Part shown: piece after piece, positions 24,311 to 34,343 of the stretch | How the letters are laid out: each line of letters opens with the position of its first letter | Position numbering within the stretch: position 1 is the stretch's first letter | Source of the DNA: Cellulomonas sp. 73-145 | Lineage (GTDB): Bacteria; Actinomycetota; Actinomycetes; Actinomycetales; Cellulomonadaceae | Length of the DNA: 64,000 bases | Reading direction: 5' to 3' | Assembly (NCBI GenBank): GCA_001898185.1 | Contig: MKTI01000006.1 | Coordinates: forward strand, 1-64,000 | Translations under genes and position numbers: made by a program | The notes under the pieces: model-generated | The model's database searches: none | The model's input: the letters and a program-made list of their open reading frames with translations, nothing else | Told to the model about the DNA's origin: nothing

Positions 24311-25276
24311 TCAGCCCTTGACCGACCCCGCGAGCAGCCCTCGCACGAAGTACCGCTGCAGGGCGAGGAACACGATCACCGGGACGACGATCGTGAGGAA
24401 GCCGGCCGGTGCCAGCAGCTCCAGGTGCGAGCCGTAGCTGCCGGTGAGGCTCTGCATACGGGCCGTGACCGGTTGGAGGGCGGGGTTGGAGCCGCCGAAG
24501 GTCTTGGCCACCAGAAGGTCGTTCCACACCCACAGGAACTGGAAGATGGAGAACGAGGCGATCGCCGGCATCGACAACGGCAGCACGACCGACCGGAAGA
24601 TGCGCAGGTGGGACGCACCGTCCACCCGTGCCGCCTCGATCAGGGACCCCGGCAGCTGCGCGATGAAGTTGTGCAGCAGGAACACCGCCAGGGGCAGCGA
24701 GAACATCGTGTGCGACAGCCAGATCTGGGCCAGCGTGCCGTTCACCCCGGGTGACGGCAGCACCGTGATCCCCGCGATCCGAAGGCCGTGCACGTAGTAC
24801 TGCTGCAACGGCACCAGGGCCATCTGCAGCGGCACCACCTGCAGCGCGAAGAACGTGAAGAAGATCGCGTCGCTGCCCCGGAACCGCATCCAGGCCAGCG
24901 CGTAGCCGGCCATCGACGCGACGAAGATCGGGATGATCGTCGCCGGGATGGTGATCGCCAGGGAGTTCACCAGGGGGATGAACAGGCCACCCTGGCCGGT
25001 GAGCACCTGCCGGTACCCGTCGAGGCTGAAGCTCGGGTGGACGAAGAACATCCACCAGCCGCTGGTGGCGGCGTCCGACTTCGACCGGAACGAGTTGATG
25101 AACAGCCCGAACGTCGGGATGGTCCACAGCACGCCGATCGCGATCGCGACGATCGAGGCCGTCGGGCTGCTGAACGCCGTCCGGACGGCCCTGGTCGCCG
25201 CCGGACCGGTGAGGGGCTTCTTGACGTCGGTCGACGTCGCGCTGGTCGCGCTCATCGGGTCGGTGGTCGCGCTCAT
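24311..25276 (-). CDS. Sugar ABC transporter permease, MalG type (operon 1)
   Basis: This 321-aa inner-membrane permease has six helices and the EAA loop (LIEAARVDGASHLRIFRSVV) that docks the ATPase. It matches the carbohydrate-uptake-1 family, MalG side, with a long cytoplasmic N-terminus of about 40 residues. Its start overlaps the upstream permease stop in an ATGA junction. The operon has no ATPase gene; a shared MsiK-type ATPase encoded elsewhere is usual in actinobacteria. The ligand is unknown, possibly an alpha-glucoside by analogy with its binding protein. Confidence 0.92.
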   Translation of the reverse strand: MSATTDPMSATSATSTDVKKPLTGPAATRAVRTAFSSPTASIVAIAIGVLWTIPTFGLFINSFRSKSDAATSGWWMFFVHPSFSLDGYRQVLTGQGGLFIPLVNSLAITIPATIIPIFVASMAGYALAWMRFRGSDAIFFTFFALQVVPLQMALVPLQQYYVHGLRIAGITVLPSPGVNGTLAQIWLSHTMFSLPLAVFLLHNFIAQLPGSLIEAARVDGASHLRIFRSVVLPLSMPAIASFSIFQFLWVWNDLLVAKTFGGSNPALQPVTARMQSLTGSYGSHLELLAPAGFLTIVVPVIVFLALQRYFVRGLLAGSVKG

Positions 25277-26298
25277 CGGATCTCACGCTCCCTGCGCAGC
25301 TGTCGGACGTTGTAGAGCACCAGCGGCAGGACGGCGAGGAACAGGATCACGGCGAGGGCGCTGCCGCGCGCGACCTGGCTGGTGACGAACATGTCGGCGT
25401 ACATCTGACGGGCGAGGACGTCCGTCTTGAAGTTGCCGTTGTTGATGGTGAAGACGATGTCGAAGACCTTCAGCGTCGTGATCATCACCGTCGTCAGCAC
25501 CACGACCAGGGTGTTGCGGATCATCGGGACCTGGATGGTGCGGAACAGCCGGAACCCCGAGGCACCGTCCATCCGCGCCGACTCGATCACCTCGTCGGGG
25601 ATCGCCTTGAGGGCGGCGCCGAGCACCACCATCGCGAACCCCGCCTGGATCCAGATCATGATCACCATCTCGAGGAAGGTGTTCAGCGGCGGGGTGATCA
25701 GCCAGTTGGGCGGGTTGCTCCAGCCCAGCTTGATGACGACCTGGCTGAGCAGGCCGGTCTGCGGCTGCGACGGTGTCACGTAGTTGTAGACGTACGACCA
25801 GATGACGGCCGCACCGACGAACGAGATGGCGGTCGGCAGGAAGACCATCGTCTTGGGGATCGACGCGTACTTCATGCGGTCGACCAGGAGAGCGACGAGC
25901 AGCCCGACGCCCACCGCGACCGCCGGCACGATCACCAGCCAGAGCACCGTGCGCACGATGGTCTGCTGCGTGTACGGGTCGGTGAAGGCGAAGACGTAGT
26001 TCTTCAGGCCGACCTTCTTGGTCTTCTGCTGGCCGAGGAACTGCTGGTTGGTCAGGCTGTTGTTGATCGTCGTGATCGCCGGGATCACCAGCCCGAGGGC
26101 GACCAGGAACAGCGCCGGGCCCAGGCAGATGATCACCGCCAGCGGCTTCTCGAGCCGCCCGGTCGCCCGGCCGGCGACGAAGAAGACGATCGCGAGGATC
26201 GCGACGAAGCCGAGGACGGCTTCGACGGCGCCGAGCAGGGTGGTGGCCGCCTGGCCGGCCACGCTCGACGCCAATGAGACGTAGGTAGCGCTCACCAC
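25273..26298 (-). CDS. Sugar ABC transporter permease, MalF type (operon 1)
   Basis: This 341-aa permease has the MalF layout: two extra N-terminal helices, a periplasmic loop (NNSLTNQQFLGQQKTKKVG) and six core helices. The EAA motif VIESARMDGASGFRLFRTIQ is intact. Two GTG codons in a row (26298 and 26295) follow AAGGGGG. A long perfect hairpin (26351-26391) lies between it and the binding-protein gene. Downstream permease overlaps by 4 bp. Confidence 0.92.
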   Translation of the reverse strand: MVSATYVSLASSVAGQAATTLLGAVEAVLGFVAILAIVFFVAGRATGRLEKPLAVIICLGPALFLVALGLVIPAITTINNSLTNQQFLGQQKTKKVGLKNYVFAFTDPYTQQTIVRTVLWLVIVPAVAVGVGLLVALLVDRMKYASIPKTMVFLPTAISFVGAAVIWSYVYNYVTPSQPQTGLLSQVVIKLGWSNPPNWLITPPLNTFLEMVIMIWIQAGFAMVVLGAALKAIPDEVIESARMDGASGFRLFRTIQVPMIRNTLVVVLTTVMITTLKVFDIVFTINNGNFKTDVLARQMYADMFVTSQVARGSALAVILFLAVLPLVLYNVRQLRREREIR

Positions 26299-26350
26299 AG
26301 ACCCCCTTGTCTGTCTCGCTGCGAACAGGGTGCCACGGTCGGGCAGAAAG

Positions 26351-26391
26351 GGTGCTCCGGCCCGCGGGACTCGCCCGCGGGCCGGAGCACC
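26351..26391 (-). terminator. 18-bp perfect hairpin between binding-protein and permease genes
   Basis: GGTGCTCCGGCCCGCGGG (26351-26368) pairs perfectly with 26374-26391 around a 5-nt loop. It stands 35 nt beyond the binding-protein stop and 53 bp before the permease start, inside the operon. It probably acts as a partial terminator or as a 3'-end stabiliser that raises the ratio of binding protein to permease. Confidence 0.8.
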
Positions 26392-26425
26392 TCAGATCTC
26401 AAGCAGGTCGAACAGGTGGGGTCGG

Positions 26426-27802
26426 TCAGCTCGGCCAGGCCGCGTCGATCGCCTTGGCGACGTCCGCGGAGGACTTGCCGCTGCCGAACCAGTCGACCAT
26501 CCCGGTCCACTCGGCACCGGCACCGACGGCCGCCGGCATGGCGTCCGAGGCGTCGAACCGGAACGTGGCGCTCGGGTCGGCGAGGTACTTGGCGGACAGC
26601 TGGTCGATCGGGTCGGTGTACAGGCTCTGGTCGACCTTCTCGTTCGCGGAGACCCAGCCCGGTGCGACCTTGATCCGGCTCTCAGCCCACTGCGGGCTGC
26701 TCAGGTAGTTCTGCACCGCCTGCACGGCCGGGTCGTCGGAGAACGCGGTCACGAACTCGCCGCCACCCTCGACGGGCGTCTTGATCGACGGGTCGACGGC
26801 CGGGAGCTTGAAGGCGAACACGTCGCCGTCAGGTCCGACCTTGGTGCCCTTCGGCCACTGCGCCTCGTAGAAGGACGCCTGCTGCAGCATGCCGCACTCG
26901 TTCTTCAGGATGGGCAGGCCCGCGTTCTGGAACGTGGTGGTGGCGATCGTCTTGACGTCACCCACGCCGCCGTTGACCCACTTCGGGTTCTGCAGCCAGT
27001 CCGTGATGACCTTCATCGCGTCCTGGATCTGCGGGTCGGAGAACTTGACCTTGTGGCTGATCCAGTCGTCGTAGACCTGGCCGCCGTACTTGCCGAGGAC
27101 GACCTCCTCGAGCCAGTCGGTGGCGGGCCACCCGCTCGCGGTGCCGGAGCCGATGCCGCCGCACCACGGCTTCGCGGCGCCCGTCATCTTGCCGGCCATC
27201 TGGTCGGACAGCGACATCATGTCGGCCCACGTCGTGGGGACGGTGAAGCCGTTGTCCTTGAAGTACTTCGGCGAGTACCAGACCAGGGACTTCATGTTGG
27301 CGCTCATCGGCGCCGCGTAGAACTTGCCGTCGACCGAGCCGTAGCCCTTCCAGGCGGCGTTCCAGTTGTCCTCGTTCTTGACGGTCCCGGCCGGCGGGTC
27401 CTTGACCGCGCCCGTCGCCACCATCTGGGCGAGCAGACCGGGCTGCGGGATGATCGCGAGGTTCGGGGCGTTGCCGCCGTTGACCTTGACCGGCAGGTCG
27501 GACTCGAAGGTGTTGGAGCCGGTGTACTGGATGGTGATGCCGGTGCACTTGGAGAAGTCGGCCCACGAGGAGTTCAGCGAGTCCGACTCAGGGCTGAGGA
27601 TCGACCCGAACATCGTGACCGTCTTGCCGCTGTGCCCCGCGTAGTCCTGGTACTTCGCGCAGTCGCCCGTGAGGGCCGCTGCGGAGCCGCCGCCCCCAGC
27701 GGAGCTCGACGTGCCGGACGAGCCGCCGCTCGAACACCCTGCGACTGTCGCCAGGGCCGCTACCCCAGCGGCGACGGCGGCGAATCGTGCGTTTCGCTTC
27801 AT
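26426..27802 (-). CDS. Sugar-binding lipoprotein (operon 1)
   Basis: This 458-aa extracytoplasmic solute-binding protein begins with a signal peptide and lipobox (TVAGC, Cys at residue 23), then a Ser/Gly linker. The body (KTVTMFGSILSPESDSLNSS, NAPNLAIIPQPGLLAQMVAT, TPVEGGGEFVTAFSDDPAVQ) follows the CUT1 binding-protein fold and resembles alpha-glucoside binding proteins (AglE-like). ATG 27802 has AAGGAC upstream. A LacI operator lies in its promoter region and the lacI gene directly precedes it. Confidence 0.9.
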   Translation of the reverse strand: MKRNARFAAVAAGVAALATVAGCSSGGSSGTSSSAGGGGSAAALTGDCAKYQDYAGHSGKTVTMFGSILSPESDSLNSSWADFSKCTGITIQYTGSNTFESDLPVKVNGGNAPNLAIIPQPGLLAQMVATGAVKDPPAGTVKNEDNWNAAWKGYGSVDGKFYAAPMSANMKSLVWYSPKYFKDNGFTVPTTWADMMSLSDQMAGKMTGAAKPWCGGIGSGTASGWPATDWLEEVVLGKYGGQVYDDWISHKVKFSDPQIQDAMKVITDWLQNPKWVNGGVGDVKTIATTTFQNAGLPILKNECGMLQQASFYEAQWPKGTKVGPDGDVFAFKLPAVDPSIKTPVEGGGEFVTAFSDDPAVQAVQNYLSSPQWAESRIKVAPGWVSANEKVDQSLYTDPIDQLSAKYLADPSATFRFDASDAMPAAVGAGAEWTGMVDWFGSGKSSADVAKAIDAAWPS

Positions 27803-27852
27803 GTCTGTCCTTCCCGGTCACAACTTCGTTGATGCGACAGGTGGCTGGTGTC

Positions 27853-27866
27853 TGCAAACGCTTACA
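27853..27866. promoter_or_regulatory. LacI-type operator before the operon 1 binding-protein gene
   Basis: TGCAAACGCTTACA is an imperfect palindrome around a central CG, of the form typical of LacI/CcpA-family operators (TGNAANCGNTTNCA). It lies 51 nt upstream of the binding-protein start codon, between that gene and its lacI. Confidence 0.75.
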
Positions 27867-27929
27867 GACCGGCTTGATCTTGACATTCGCCGCCCGGGAG
27901 CCGTCAAGCACCCCGACGTCACGATTTCG

Positions 27930-28946
27930 TCACGTAGCGAGATGCGCCACCGGAGCGGAGGTCGACGTGCGCACCACCAGCTGGGTCGGGAAGATCACCT
28001 GCTCGGGCGCCGGGGTGCCGGCGATCATGCCCAGGAGCAGCGTCGCGGCGGCGGTCCCCTGGTCCTCGGCGGACTGCGCCATCGTGGTCAGGCCGACGAG
28101 CTCGCCGAGGTCGTGGCCGTCGATGCCGATCACGGACAGGTCCTCCGGGACGCGCCGACCCAGCTCGCGGGCGGCGAGGATGGCGCCCATCGCCATCTCG
28201 TCGGACGCCGCGAAGATCGCCGTCACGTCCGGACGCCGGGCCAGCAGCCGGCACGTCGACTCCCGGCCGCCCTCGACGTCGAAGTAGCCGTTCACCTCGA
28301 GCTCCGGGCTCGGCGCGGCACCCGCGCGCGCCATCGCCTCCTTCCACCCGGAGCGGCGGTCGATCGGCGGCGCCCACGGAGCGTTGTCCTGCGGCGACCC
28401 GGTGATGTGCCCGATGGTGCGGTGGCCCAGGCGCAGCAGGTGCTCGGTGGCCTCGGTGGCGGTGCGCAGGTCGTCCACCCGCACGGTGACTTGGCCGGGG
28501 GCGCCGGTGCCGATGAAGATCAGCGGGTGGCCCAGGCCGACCAGGGCGGCGACCTCGTCGCGGTCCAGCGGCATGCCGACGACGATCACGCCGTCGACAC
28601 GTCGGCGCAGCACGTCGGGGTCCACCTGACGTCGGCGCAGGTCACGGGAGATCTCGAACGTGTACAGCAGGGCGTCGAAGCCCTGGGCGCGCAGCGCCCG
28701 CTCGGCACCGTCGATCACGTTGGCGAAGAACCAGTGGTTCACCCACGGCGTCAGCAGACCGATGGTGCGGGTACGCCCCGAGGCGAGGCTGGCGGCCGAC
28801 GGGGAGGCGACGTAGCCGAGCTCGCGAGCCACCTCCCGGACCCGTTCCCGGGTCTCGGACGACACGTGCGGGAGCCCTCGCAGCGCGCGGGAGACGGTCG
28901 CCGTCGAGACACCGGCGGACCGCGCCACGTCCTCGATGCGCGCCAC
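27930..28946 (-). CDS. LacI-family regulator of sugar operon 1
   Basis: This 338-aa repressor starts with the LacI helix-turn-helix (IEDVARSAGVSTATVSRALR) and the hinge helix (SPSAASLASGRTRTIGLL), followed by a periplasmic-binding-protein-like effector domain. GTG 28946 is the only sensible start in frame; it lacks a ribosome-binding site and follows CACAAT by 8 nt. The gene precedes the binding protein and permeases on the same strand and the operator at 27853 lies between. It likely senses the imported sugar. Confidence 0.92.
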   Translation of the reverse strand: MARIEDVARSAGVSTATVSRALRGLPHVSSETRERVREVARELGYVASPSAASLASGRTRTIGLLTPWVNHWFFANVIDGAERALRAQGFDALLYTFEISRDLRRRQVDPDVLRRRVDGVIVVGMPLDRDEVAALVGLGHPLIFIGTGAPGQVTVRVDDLRTATEATEHLLRLGHRTIGHITGSPQDNAPWAPPIDRRSGWKEAMARAGAAPSPELEVNGYFDVEGGRESTCRLLARRPDVTAIFAASDEMAMGAILAARELGRRVPEDLSVIGIDGHDLGELVGLTTMAQSAEDQGTAAATLLLGMIAGTPAPEQVIFPTQLVVRTSTSAPVAHLAT

Positions 28947-29124
28947 GGGGGCCGATTGTGCACCGCGGACCGGCGGTGGTCCACCGCCGCGAGGGTCGGC
29001 GCGGCGGCGGCCTGCCCCGACCTGCCGTGCGGGAGCGCTCCCGCAAAACCGCAGGCCAGCGTGCTCGAGCGGGACGGTGGGCCTGCCCCGCACCGGCCGT
29101 GAGCAGGGCGGATGCCGCCGGCGG

Positions 29125-29934
29125 TCAGTGCAGCAGCGACCGCAGCACCGGCAGCACGCCGTCGTCGTCGATGGTGCCCGTGACCTCGTCGGCCGCGGCG
29201 CGCACCCGCTCGTCGGCGTGGCCCATCGCGATGCCCCGGGCCGCCCACTCGAGCATCTCGGTGTCGTTGGAGCCGTCGCCGACCGCCATCGTCGCGAACG
29301 GCTGCACGCCCAGCTCGCGGCGCACCTGCTCCAGCGCACTGGCCTTGGAGACGCCGCCCGGCGTCAGGTCGAGCCACGCGCTCCAGCCGACGGCGTAGGA
29401 GACCTCGTGCAGGCCGACGCGCTCGACGAGGGCGTGGAACTCGTCCGGCGTGCTGTCGGGGCTGCGGATCACCACCCGGCTGGCCGGTGCCGCGAGCAGC
29501 CGCTCGAACGGCACGACCTCGGTCTCGCCGCTGAGCTCCCCCGGCGGGAAGTCGGCGCTGACCAGGAACCCGACGCCGAGGTTCTCCACCGCGTACAGCG
29601 CGTCCGGCAGCTCGATCGCCAGGGCGCGCAGGGCCGGTGCCGGGTCGAAGGTGACCACCTGGTGCACCTCGTAGCCGTCGTCCAGGTCCGAGTCGAGGCG
29701 GGCGATCACCGCGCCGTTGGAGCACACCAGCCAGCCGTCGGTCAGGCCGAGCGCGGCGGCCGCCTGGGCGGCGCCCTGCAGCGACCGACCGGTGGCGAGC
29801 ACGACGTGGACCCCGGCCGCGACCAGGGCGGACACGGCGCTGCGGACACCGTCGGACACGACGCCGTCGTACGTCATGACGGTGCCGTCGACGTCCAGGG
29901 CGAGCAGGCCGACCCGGCCTGCGGTGCCGGTCAT
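29125..29934 (-). CDS. HAD-superfamily Cof-type phosphatase
   Basis: This 269-aa protein has HAD motif I ([13 protein letters not shown]), motif II ([11 protein letters not shown]), a C2B-type cap and motif IV ([16 protein letters not shown]). Cof-type members dephosphorylate sugar phosphates, pyridoxal phosphate or flavin intermediates; the substrate cannot be told here. Its start overlaps the serS stop by 4 bp, a pairing found in related actinobacteria, so it is cotranscribed with serS. Confidence 0.9.
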   Translation of the reverse strand: MTGTAGRVGLLALDVDGTVMTYDGVVSDGVRSAVSALVAAGVHVVLATGRSLQGAAQAAAALGLTDGWLVCSNGAVIARLDSDLDDGYEVHQVVTFDPAPALRALAIELPDALYAVENLGVGFLVSADFPPGELSGETEVVPFERLLAAPASRVVIRSPDSTPDEFHALVERVGLHEVSYAVGWSAWLDLTPGGVSKASALEQVRRELGVQPFATMAVGDGSNDTEMLEWAARGIAMGHADERVRAAADEVTGTIDDDGVLPVLRSLLH

Positions 29935-31220
29935 GCCGTCGCCGCCGGGTGCAGCACCTCCGCGCCGCCCAGGTACGGGCGCAGGCCCTCCGGCACACGG
30001 ACCGACCCGTCCTCGAGCTGGTGGTTCTCCAGGATCGCGACGAGCCAGCGGGTAGTGGCCAGGGTGCCGTTCAGCGTGGCGACGGTGCGGACGGAGCCGT
30101 CCGCCGTGCGCTCGCGGATGCCGAGGCGGCGGGCCTGGAACGTGGTGCAGTTCGAGGTGCTGGTCAGCTCGAGGTAACGCTGCTGGCTGGGCAGCCAGGC
30201 CTCGCAGTCGAACTTGCGGGCGGCCGACGAGCCGAGGTCGCCGGCCGCGGTGTCGATCACGCGGTAGGGCAGCTCGACGAGGCCGAGCATCTCCTTCTCC
30301 CAGCCGAGGATCCGCTGGTGCTCGTCGGCCGCGTCCTCGACCGTCGTGTAGCTGAACGCCTCGACCTTGTGGAACTGGTGCACCCGGATGATGCCGCGGG
30401 TGTCCTTGCCGTACGAGCCGGCCTCCCGGCGGTAGCAGGCGCTCCAGCCGGCGTACCGCTTGGGGCCGGCGGACAGGTCGAGGATCTCGCCCGAGTGGTA
30501 GCCGGCCAGGGCCACCTCGCTGGTGCCGACCAGGTACAGGTCGTCCGCCTCGAGGCGGTAGATCTCGTCGGCGTGGGCGCCGAGGAAGCCGGTGCCGGCC
30601 ATGATCTCCGGCTTGACCAGGGTGGGCGTGATCACCGGGGTGAAGCCGGCGGCGAGCGCGCGGTCGACGGCAGCGTTCAGCAGCGCCAGCTCGAGGCGGG
30701 CGCCGATGCCGGTCAGGTAGTAGAACCGCGCGCCGGACACCTTGGAGCCGCGCTCGGTGTCGATCGCCTGCAGGCCCTCGCCGAGCTCGAGGTGGTCGCG
30801 GACGCGGAAGCCGTCGCCGTACTCGGCGGCGAAGTCGCGCGGCGTGCCCACGTGCTCGAGCACGACGTAGTCGTTCTCGCCGCCGGCCGGGACACCGTCC
30901 GCCACCACGTTGCCGATGCGGCGGGCCAGCAGGTCCGCCTGCTTCTCGGCGGCCTCGGCATCCGACTGGCGCGCCTTCACCTCGTCGGCCAGCTGCCGCG
31001 CGCGGGCCAGCAGGTGCTCCTTGTCGGCACCGGTCGCTTTCGCGACGTCCTTGCCGAGGGACTTCTGCTCGGCGCGCAGCGTCTCGAACGCGGTCAGCGC
31101 CGAGCGGCGGCGCGCATCGGCGTCCAGGATCTCGTCCACCAGGTGGGGGTCGTCACCACGCGCGACCTGGCTGGCGCGCACCACATCGGGGTCCTCCCGC
31201 AGGAGCCGCAGATCGATCAC
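29931..31220 (-). CDS. serS: Seryl-tRNA synthetase
   Basis: This 429-aa class II synthetase has the N-terminal tRNA-binding coiled coil (about residues 27-100) and the catalytic core with motif 2 ([20 protein letters not shown]) and motif 3 ([18 protein letters not shown]). The serine pocket residues around [12 protein letters not shown] are present. GTG 31220 lies 7 nt after TAGGCT without a ribosome-binding site, so the transcript is probably leaderless. A cognate tRNA-Ser gene sits 20 kb away in the same window. Confidence 0.97.
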   Translation of the reverse strand: MIDLRLLREDPDVVRASQVARGDDPHLVDEILDADARRRSALTAFETLRAEQKSLGKDVAKATGADKEHLLARARQLADEVKARQSDAEAAEKQADLLARRIGNVVADGVPAGGENDYVVLEHVGTPRDFAAEYGDGFRVRDHLELGEGLQAIDTERGSKVSGARFYYLTGIGARLELALLNAAVDRALAAGFTPVITPTLVKPEIMAGTGFLGAHADEIYRLEADDLYLVGTSEVALAGYHSGEILDLSAGPKRYAGWSACYRREAGSYGKDTRGIIRVHQFHKVEAFSYTTVEDAADEHQRILGWEKEMLGLVELPYRVIDTAAGDLGSSAARKFDCEAWLPSQQRYLELTSTSNCTTFQARRLGIRERTADGSVRTVATLNGTLATTRWLVAILENHQLEDGSVRVPEGLRPYLGGAEVLHPAATA

Positions 31221-31336
31221 GGCTGCCAGCCTATCGACCGGCCGGCACGGTCACCCGCGGCGTGGCCGGTCCACGAGCGCCGTCCTCACCCGCCCCGCCC
31301 GCGCGACGTCGCAGGTGGATGCGTAGATTGCCGGAC

Positions 31337-32506
31337 ATGACATGGCACGACTGGCTGGGGCTCACCGCTGCTGTGCTCGCGCTCGTGGCCATCGTGCTGG
31401 CGGTGTGGGTGGCGCGCCGGCAGGCGAGCGGGCGCCTGGGCCACGGCGCCGCGAGCGTCGCACCGGCGACGGGGGCCGGCGAGGTGCTGACGGGTCCGGA
31501 CGACGAGGAACGGCCGCTGGTCGCCTTCATCGCCAACCCGTCCAAGCCGGACGTCGCCGCCCTGCGGACGCAGGTGGTGAAGGCCTGCTCGGAGCGGTAC
31601 CTGCCCGAGCCGCTGTGGCTGGAGACCACCGTGGAGGACCCCGGGGTCGGGCAGGCGCGCGAAGCGGTGGAGCGCGGCGCAAAGCTCGTCGTGGCGGTCG
31701 GTGGTGACGGGACCGTGCGGGCGGTCGCCGAGGCGCTGGTGCACACCGACGTGCCGATGGCGCTGCTCCCGCTGGGCACAGGGAACCTGCTGGCACGCAA
31801 CCTCGACATCCCGGTGGGCGACCCGCCGGCTGCGATCGCGGCGGCGCTCGACGGCAAGGACCGGACCATCGACGTCGGCTGGATCGCCGTGCAGCGCTGG
31901 GCGGCCGCCGACGCCGAGGACCCGGACGAGGAGGTGACCGGGCCCGCCGCCGACCCCGACCCGGACCGCGAGCACATCTTCCTGGTGATCGGCGGGGTCG
32001 GGTTCGACGCCGCGATGGTGGCCAGCACCGACGACGCGCTCAAGGCGAAGGTCGGCTGGATCGCCTACTTCGTCGCCGGTGTGCAGCACCTGCACGGTCG
32101 GCGCAGCCGCGTCCGGGTGCGCCTCGACGGGCGGGCCTGGCAGGACCTGCGGCTGCGCAGCCTGCTGGTGGGCAACTGCGGCAAGCTGCCCGGCGGTCTG
32201 CAGCTGCTGCCCGACGCGATCCTCGACGACGGCTGGCTGGACATCGCGGCGATCGACACCCGCGGCGGGGTGGCCGGCTGGGCGCAGCTGCTCGGCGAGG
32301 TGGTGCTCCAGGGGTTCGGGCTGCGGAACCCGCTGCCGGCGCGGATCGGGCGGATCGACCACACCCGGGCACGGTCGGTGGAGATGCAGCTGTCCGGCGG
32401 GGAGCACGTGCAGCTGGACGGGGACGTGCTGGGGCGGGTGGCGCAGCTCGCGGCGCGGGTGGACCCGGGCGCGCTCGTCGTGCGGGTGCCGGCACCCGCG
32501 AGCTGA
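31337..32506 (+). CDS. Diacylglycerol/lipid kinase-like protein
   Basis: This 389-aa protein has one N-terminal membrane helix (residues 5-28) followed by a DAGK catalytic domain. The glycine loop VVAVGGDGTVRAVAEAL and LLPLGTGNLLARNL are diagnostic of the DgkB/YegS family. It likely phosphorylates a membrane lipid at the cytoplasmic face. ATG 31337 follows TAGATT (31324-31329) by 7 nt with no ribosome-binding site. It is divergent from serS with a 116-bp gap. Confidence 0.9.
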   Translation: MTWHDWLGLTAAVLALVAIVLAVWVARRQASGRLGHGAASVAPATGAGEVLTGPDDEERPLVAFIANPSKPDVAALRTQVVKACSERYLPEPLWLETTVEDPGVGQAREAVERGAKLVVAVGGDGTVRAVAEALVHTDVPMALLPLGTGNLLARNLDIPVGDPPAAIAAALDGKDRTIDVGWIAVQRWAAADAEDPDEEVTGPAADPDPDREHIFLVIGGVGFDAAMVASTDDALKAKVGWIAYFVAGVQHLHGRRSRVRVRLDGRAWQDLRLRSLLVGNCGKLPGGLQLLPDAILDDGWLDIAAIDTRGGVAGWAQLLGEVVLQGFGLRNPLPARIGRIDHTRARSVEMQLSGGEHVQLDGDVLGRVAQLAARVDPGALVVRVPAPAS

Positions 32507-32540
32507 TCCCGCGCCTGTCGAGGCAGGCGGGCGGCCCTCG

Positions 32541-33395
32541 TCAGGATGCCGGCGGGTGGTCCGCCGCGACGTCGCGCGACTGCGCCAGCCAGCGGGCGGG
32601 CGGCAGCCCGGTGGCGGTGCGGAAGAACACCGAGAAGCTCGTCGCATCCGGGAAGCCCAGCTCGCGCGCGCAGCGGGCCGCGGTGAAGCCGTCGTGCGCG
32701 AGCAGGCGCTTGGCCTCCAGGACGACGCGCTCGGTCAGGTAGGCCTTGGCCGTGCGACCGGTGGCGTGCTGGACCGCGCGCGACAGCGTCCGGGGCGCGT
32801 AGCCGAGCATCGACGCGTAGTGGCCGGCGTCCCGGTGCGTGCGGTAGCCCGCCTCGACGGTGTCCCGGAACAGCGCGAACAGCGAGCCGTCGGGCTCGGG
32901 GTCCCGGCCGGGGGGGTCCAGCCTCAGGAGGAGGGCCGACAGGAGGAGGCCGGCGAGCTCCGACGGTCCGGCAGCGGCCTCGAGCTCGAGGTGGTCGAGC
33001 GCCGCCGTCAGCAGGGGCCAGTCCGGTCCGGCCGTCCACGTCGGCGCCTGGTTCGGTGCCGCGGTGAGCCGGCGGGTGGCCGTGGTGGCGGGCGCGCTCG
33101 GGACGAACAGCACCAGACGGCCGGACAGCGCCCCGATGTCGTCCCAGCGGTGCACGGCGCCTGGCGGGATCCAGACGGCCGAGCGGGGGCCGAGCCGGTG
33201 CCGGTGGAAGTCGACGGTCACCGCGCCCTGGCCGTCGTCGACGACGGCGACGACGTGGAAGTCGGCCCGTTGGGTGCCCCCGGTGCTGAGCTCGCGGAGC
33301 CGGTCGAAGGTGAGCAGCTCGACCGGGCGCGCGACCCCGCCGAGCGGCTGGTACGTCATCTGCAGCACAGCGGGCACGTGTCCAGTTTCCACCAT
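32541..33395 (-). CDS. AraC-family transcriptional regulator
   Basis: This 284-aa protein has an N-terminal cupin (AVTVDFHRHRLGPRSAVWIP) and a C-terminal AraC double helix-turn-helix (HYASMLGYAPRTLSRAVQHA, then CARELGFPDATSFSVFFRTA). The ligand is unknown. It is divergent from the alpha/beta-hydrolase gene with 54 bp between start codons, so it probably controls that gene and itself. ATG 33395 has no strong ribosome-binding site. Confidence 0.88.
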   Translation of the reverse strand: MVETGHVPAVLQMTYQPLGGVARPVELLTFDRLRELSTGGTQRADFHVVAVVDDGQGAVTVDFHRHRLGPRSAVWIPPGAVHRWDDIGALSGRLVLFVPSAPATTATRRLTAAPNQAPTWTAGPDWPLLTAALDHLELEAAAGPSELAGLLLSALLLRLDPPGRDPEPDGSLFALFRDTVEAGYRTHRDAGHYASMLGYAPRTLSRAVQHATGRTAKAYLTERVVLEAKRLLAHDGFTAARCARELGFPDATSFSVFFRTATGLPPARWLAQSRDVAADHPPAS

Positions 33396-33449
33396 CACGC
33401 GACTGGTTCGGCCGATGCTCGTCGGGCCCGCTGCCGGTGGGATAGAGGC

Positions 33450-34274
33450 ATGAACAGCAACGAGATTCTCACCACGGCCACCCGTCCGTCGACCGACTCC
33501 GCCGCCGCCGCCGGTAGCGCGTTGCCCACTTACGACCATCGCGCCGGTACCGGCCCGACCCTCGTCCTGCTGCACTACTGGGGTGGTTCGGCACGCACGT
33601 GGGACGGCGTCGTCGACCGGCTGCCGGGGCGCGACGTGCTGGCTCTCGACCTGCGCGGCTGGGGTCGCTCGCAGCACCTGCCGGGGCCGTACTCGCTGCA
33701 CCAGCTGGCCGCGGACGTCCTCGGGGTGCTCGCCGAGTCGGGCGTCCGGGACCACGTGCTGGTCGGGCACTCGATGGGCGGCAAGGTGGCCCAGCTGGTC
33801 GCCGCCGGCCGTCCGGCCGGGCTGCGGGGGCTGGTGCTCGTGGCACCAGGGCCGGCCAGGCCTGCCGCCGTCGTCACGCCGGAGTACCAGGCACAGCTGG
33901 CGCACGCCTACGACACCGACGAGGCCGTCGCCGGGGCGCGCGACCACGTGCTGACGGCCACTCCCCTGCCCGACGGGCTGAAGGCGCAGGTGCTGGCCGA
34001 CTCTCGGGCCAGCGGTCCGGAGGCCCGCGAGGAGTGGCCGCTGCGCGGCATCGTCGAGGACATCAGCGGGCTGACGGTGGCGATCGACGTGCCGACGCTG
34101 GTGGTCGGTGGCGAGGAGGACCAGGTGGAACCGGTCGAGGTGCTGCGGGACAACCTGCTGCCGTACGTGCCGGGTGCGCGACTGGTGGTGCTGCCGTCCG
34201 GGCACCTGATCCCGCTGGAGGCGCCCGCCGAGCTGGCGCGGGTGATCGACGGGTTCGCGCCGCTGCACCCGTAG
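33450..34274 (+). CDS. Alpha/beta-hydrolase
   Basis: This 274-aa hydrolase has the oxyanion loop LLHYWGGSARTWDG, the nucleophile elbow LVGHSMGGKVAQL (Ser), a likely acid Asp in GGEEDQVEPVE and the catalytic His in LPSGHLIPLEAP. The family covers esterases, haloperoxidase-like and dehalogenase-like enzymes; the substrate is not evident. AGAGG precedes ATG 33450. Its transcription is probably controlled by the divergent AraC regulator. Confidence 0.88.
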   Translation: MNSNEILTTATRPSTDSAAAAGSALPTYDHRAGTGPTLVLLHYWGGSARTWDGVVDRLPGRDVLALDLRGWGRSQHLPGPYSLHQLAADVLGVLAESGVRDHVLVGHSMGGKVAQLVAAGRPAGLRGLVLVAPGPARPAAVVTPEYQAQLAHAYDTDEAVAGARDHVLTATPLPDGLKAQVLADSRASGPEAREEWPLRGIVEDISGLTVAIDVPTLVVGGEEDQVEPVEVLRDNLLPYVPGARLVVLPSGHLIPLEAPAELARVIDGFAPLHP

Positions 34275-34343
34275 CGCGGCGGGTCGGGCCGCCGCGCGGC
34301 TCGGTGCGTCAGGTGGCCCCACCGCAGCGCGGCGCGCGGTGGG

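Noticed and set aside
24311-27802. Complete ABC importer with ATPase
   Set aside because: No ATPase gene lies in this operon or in locus 2; a shared ATPase elsewhere must be assumed.
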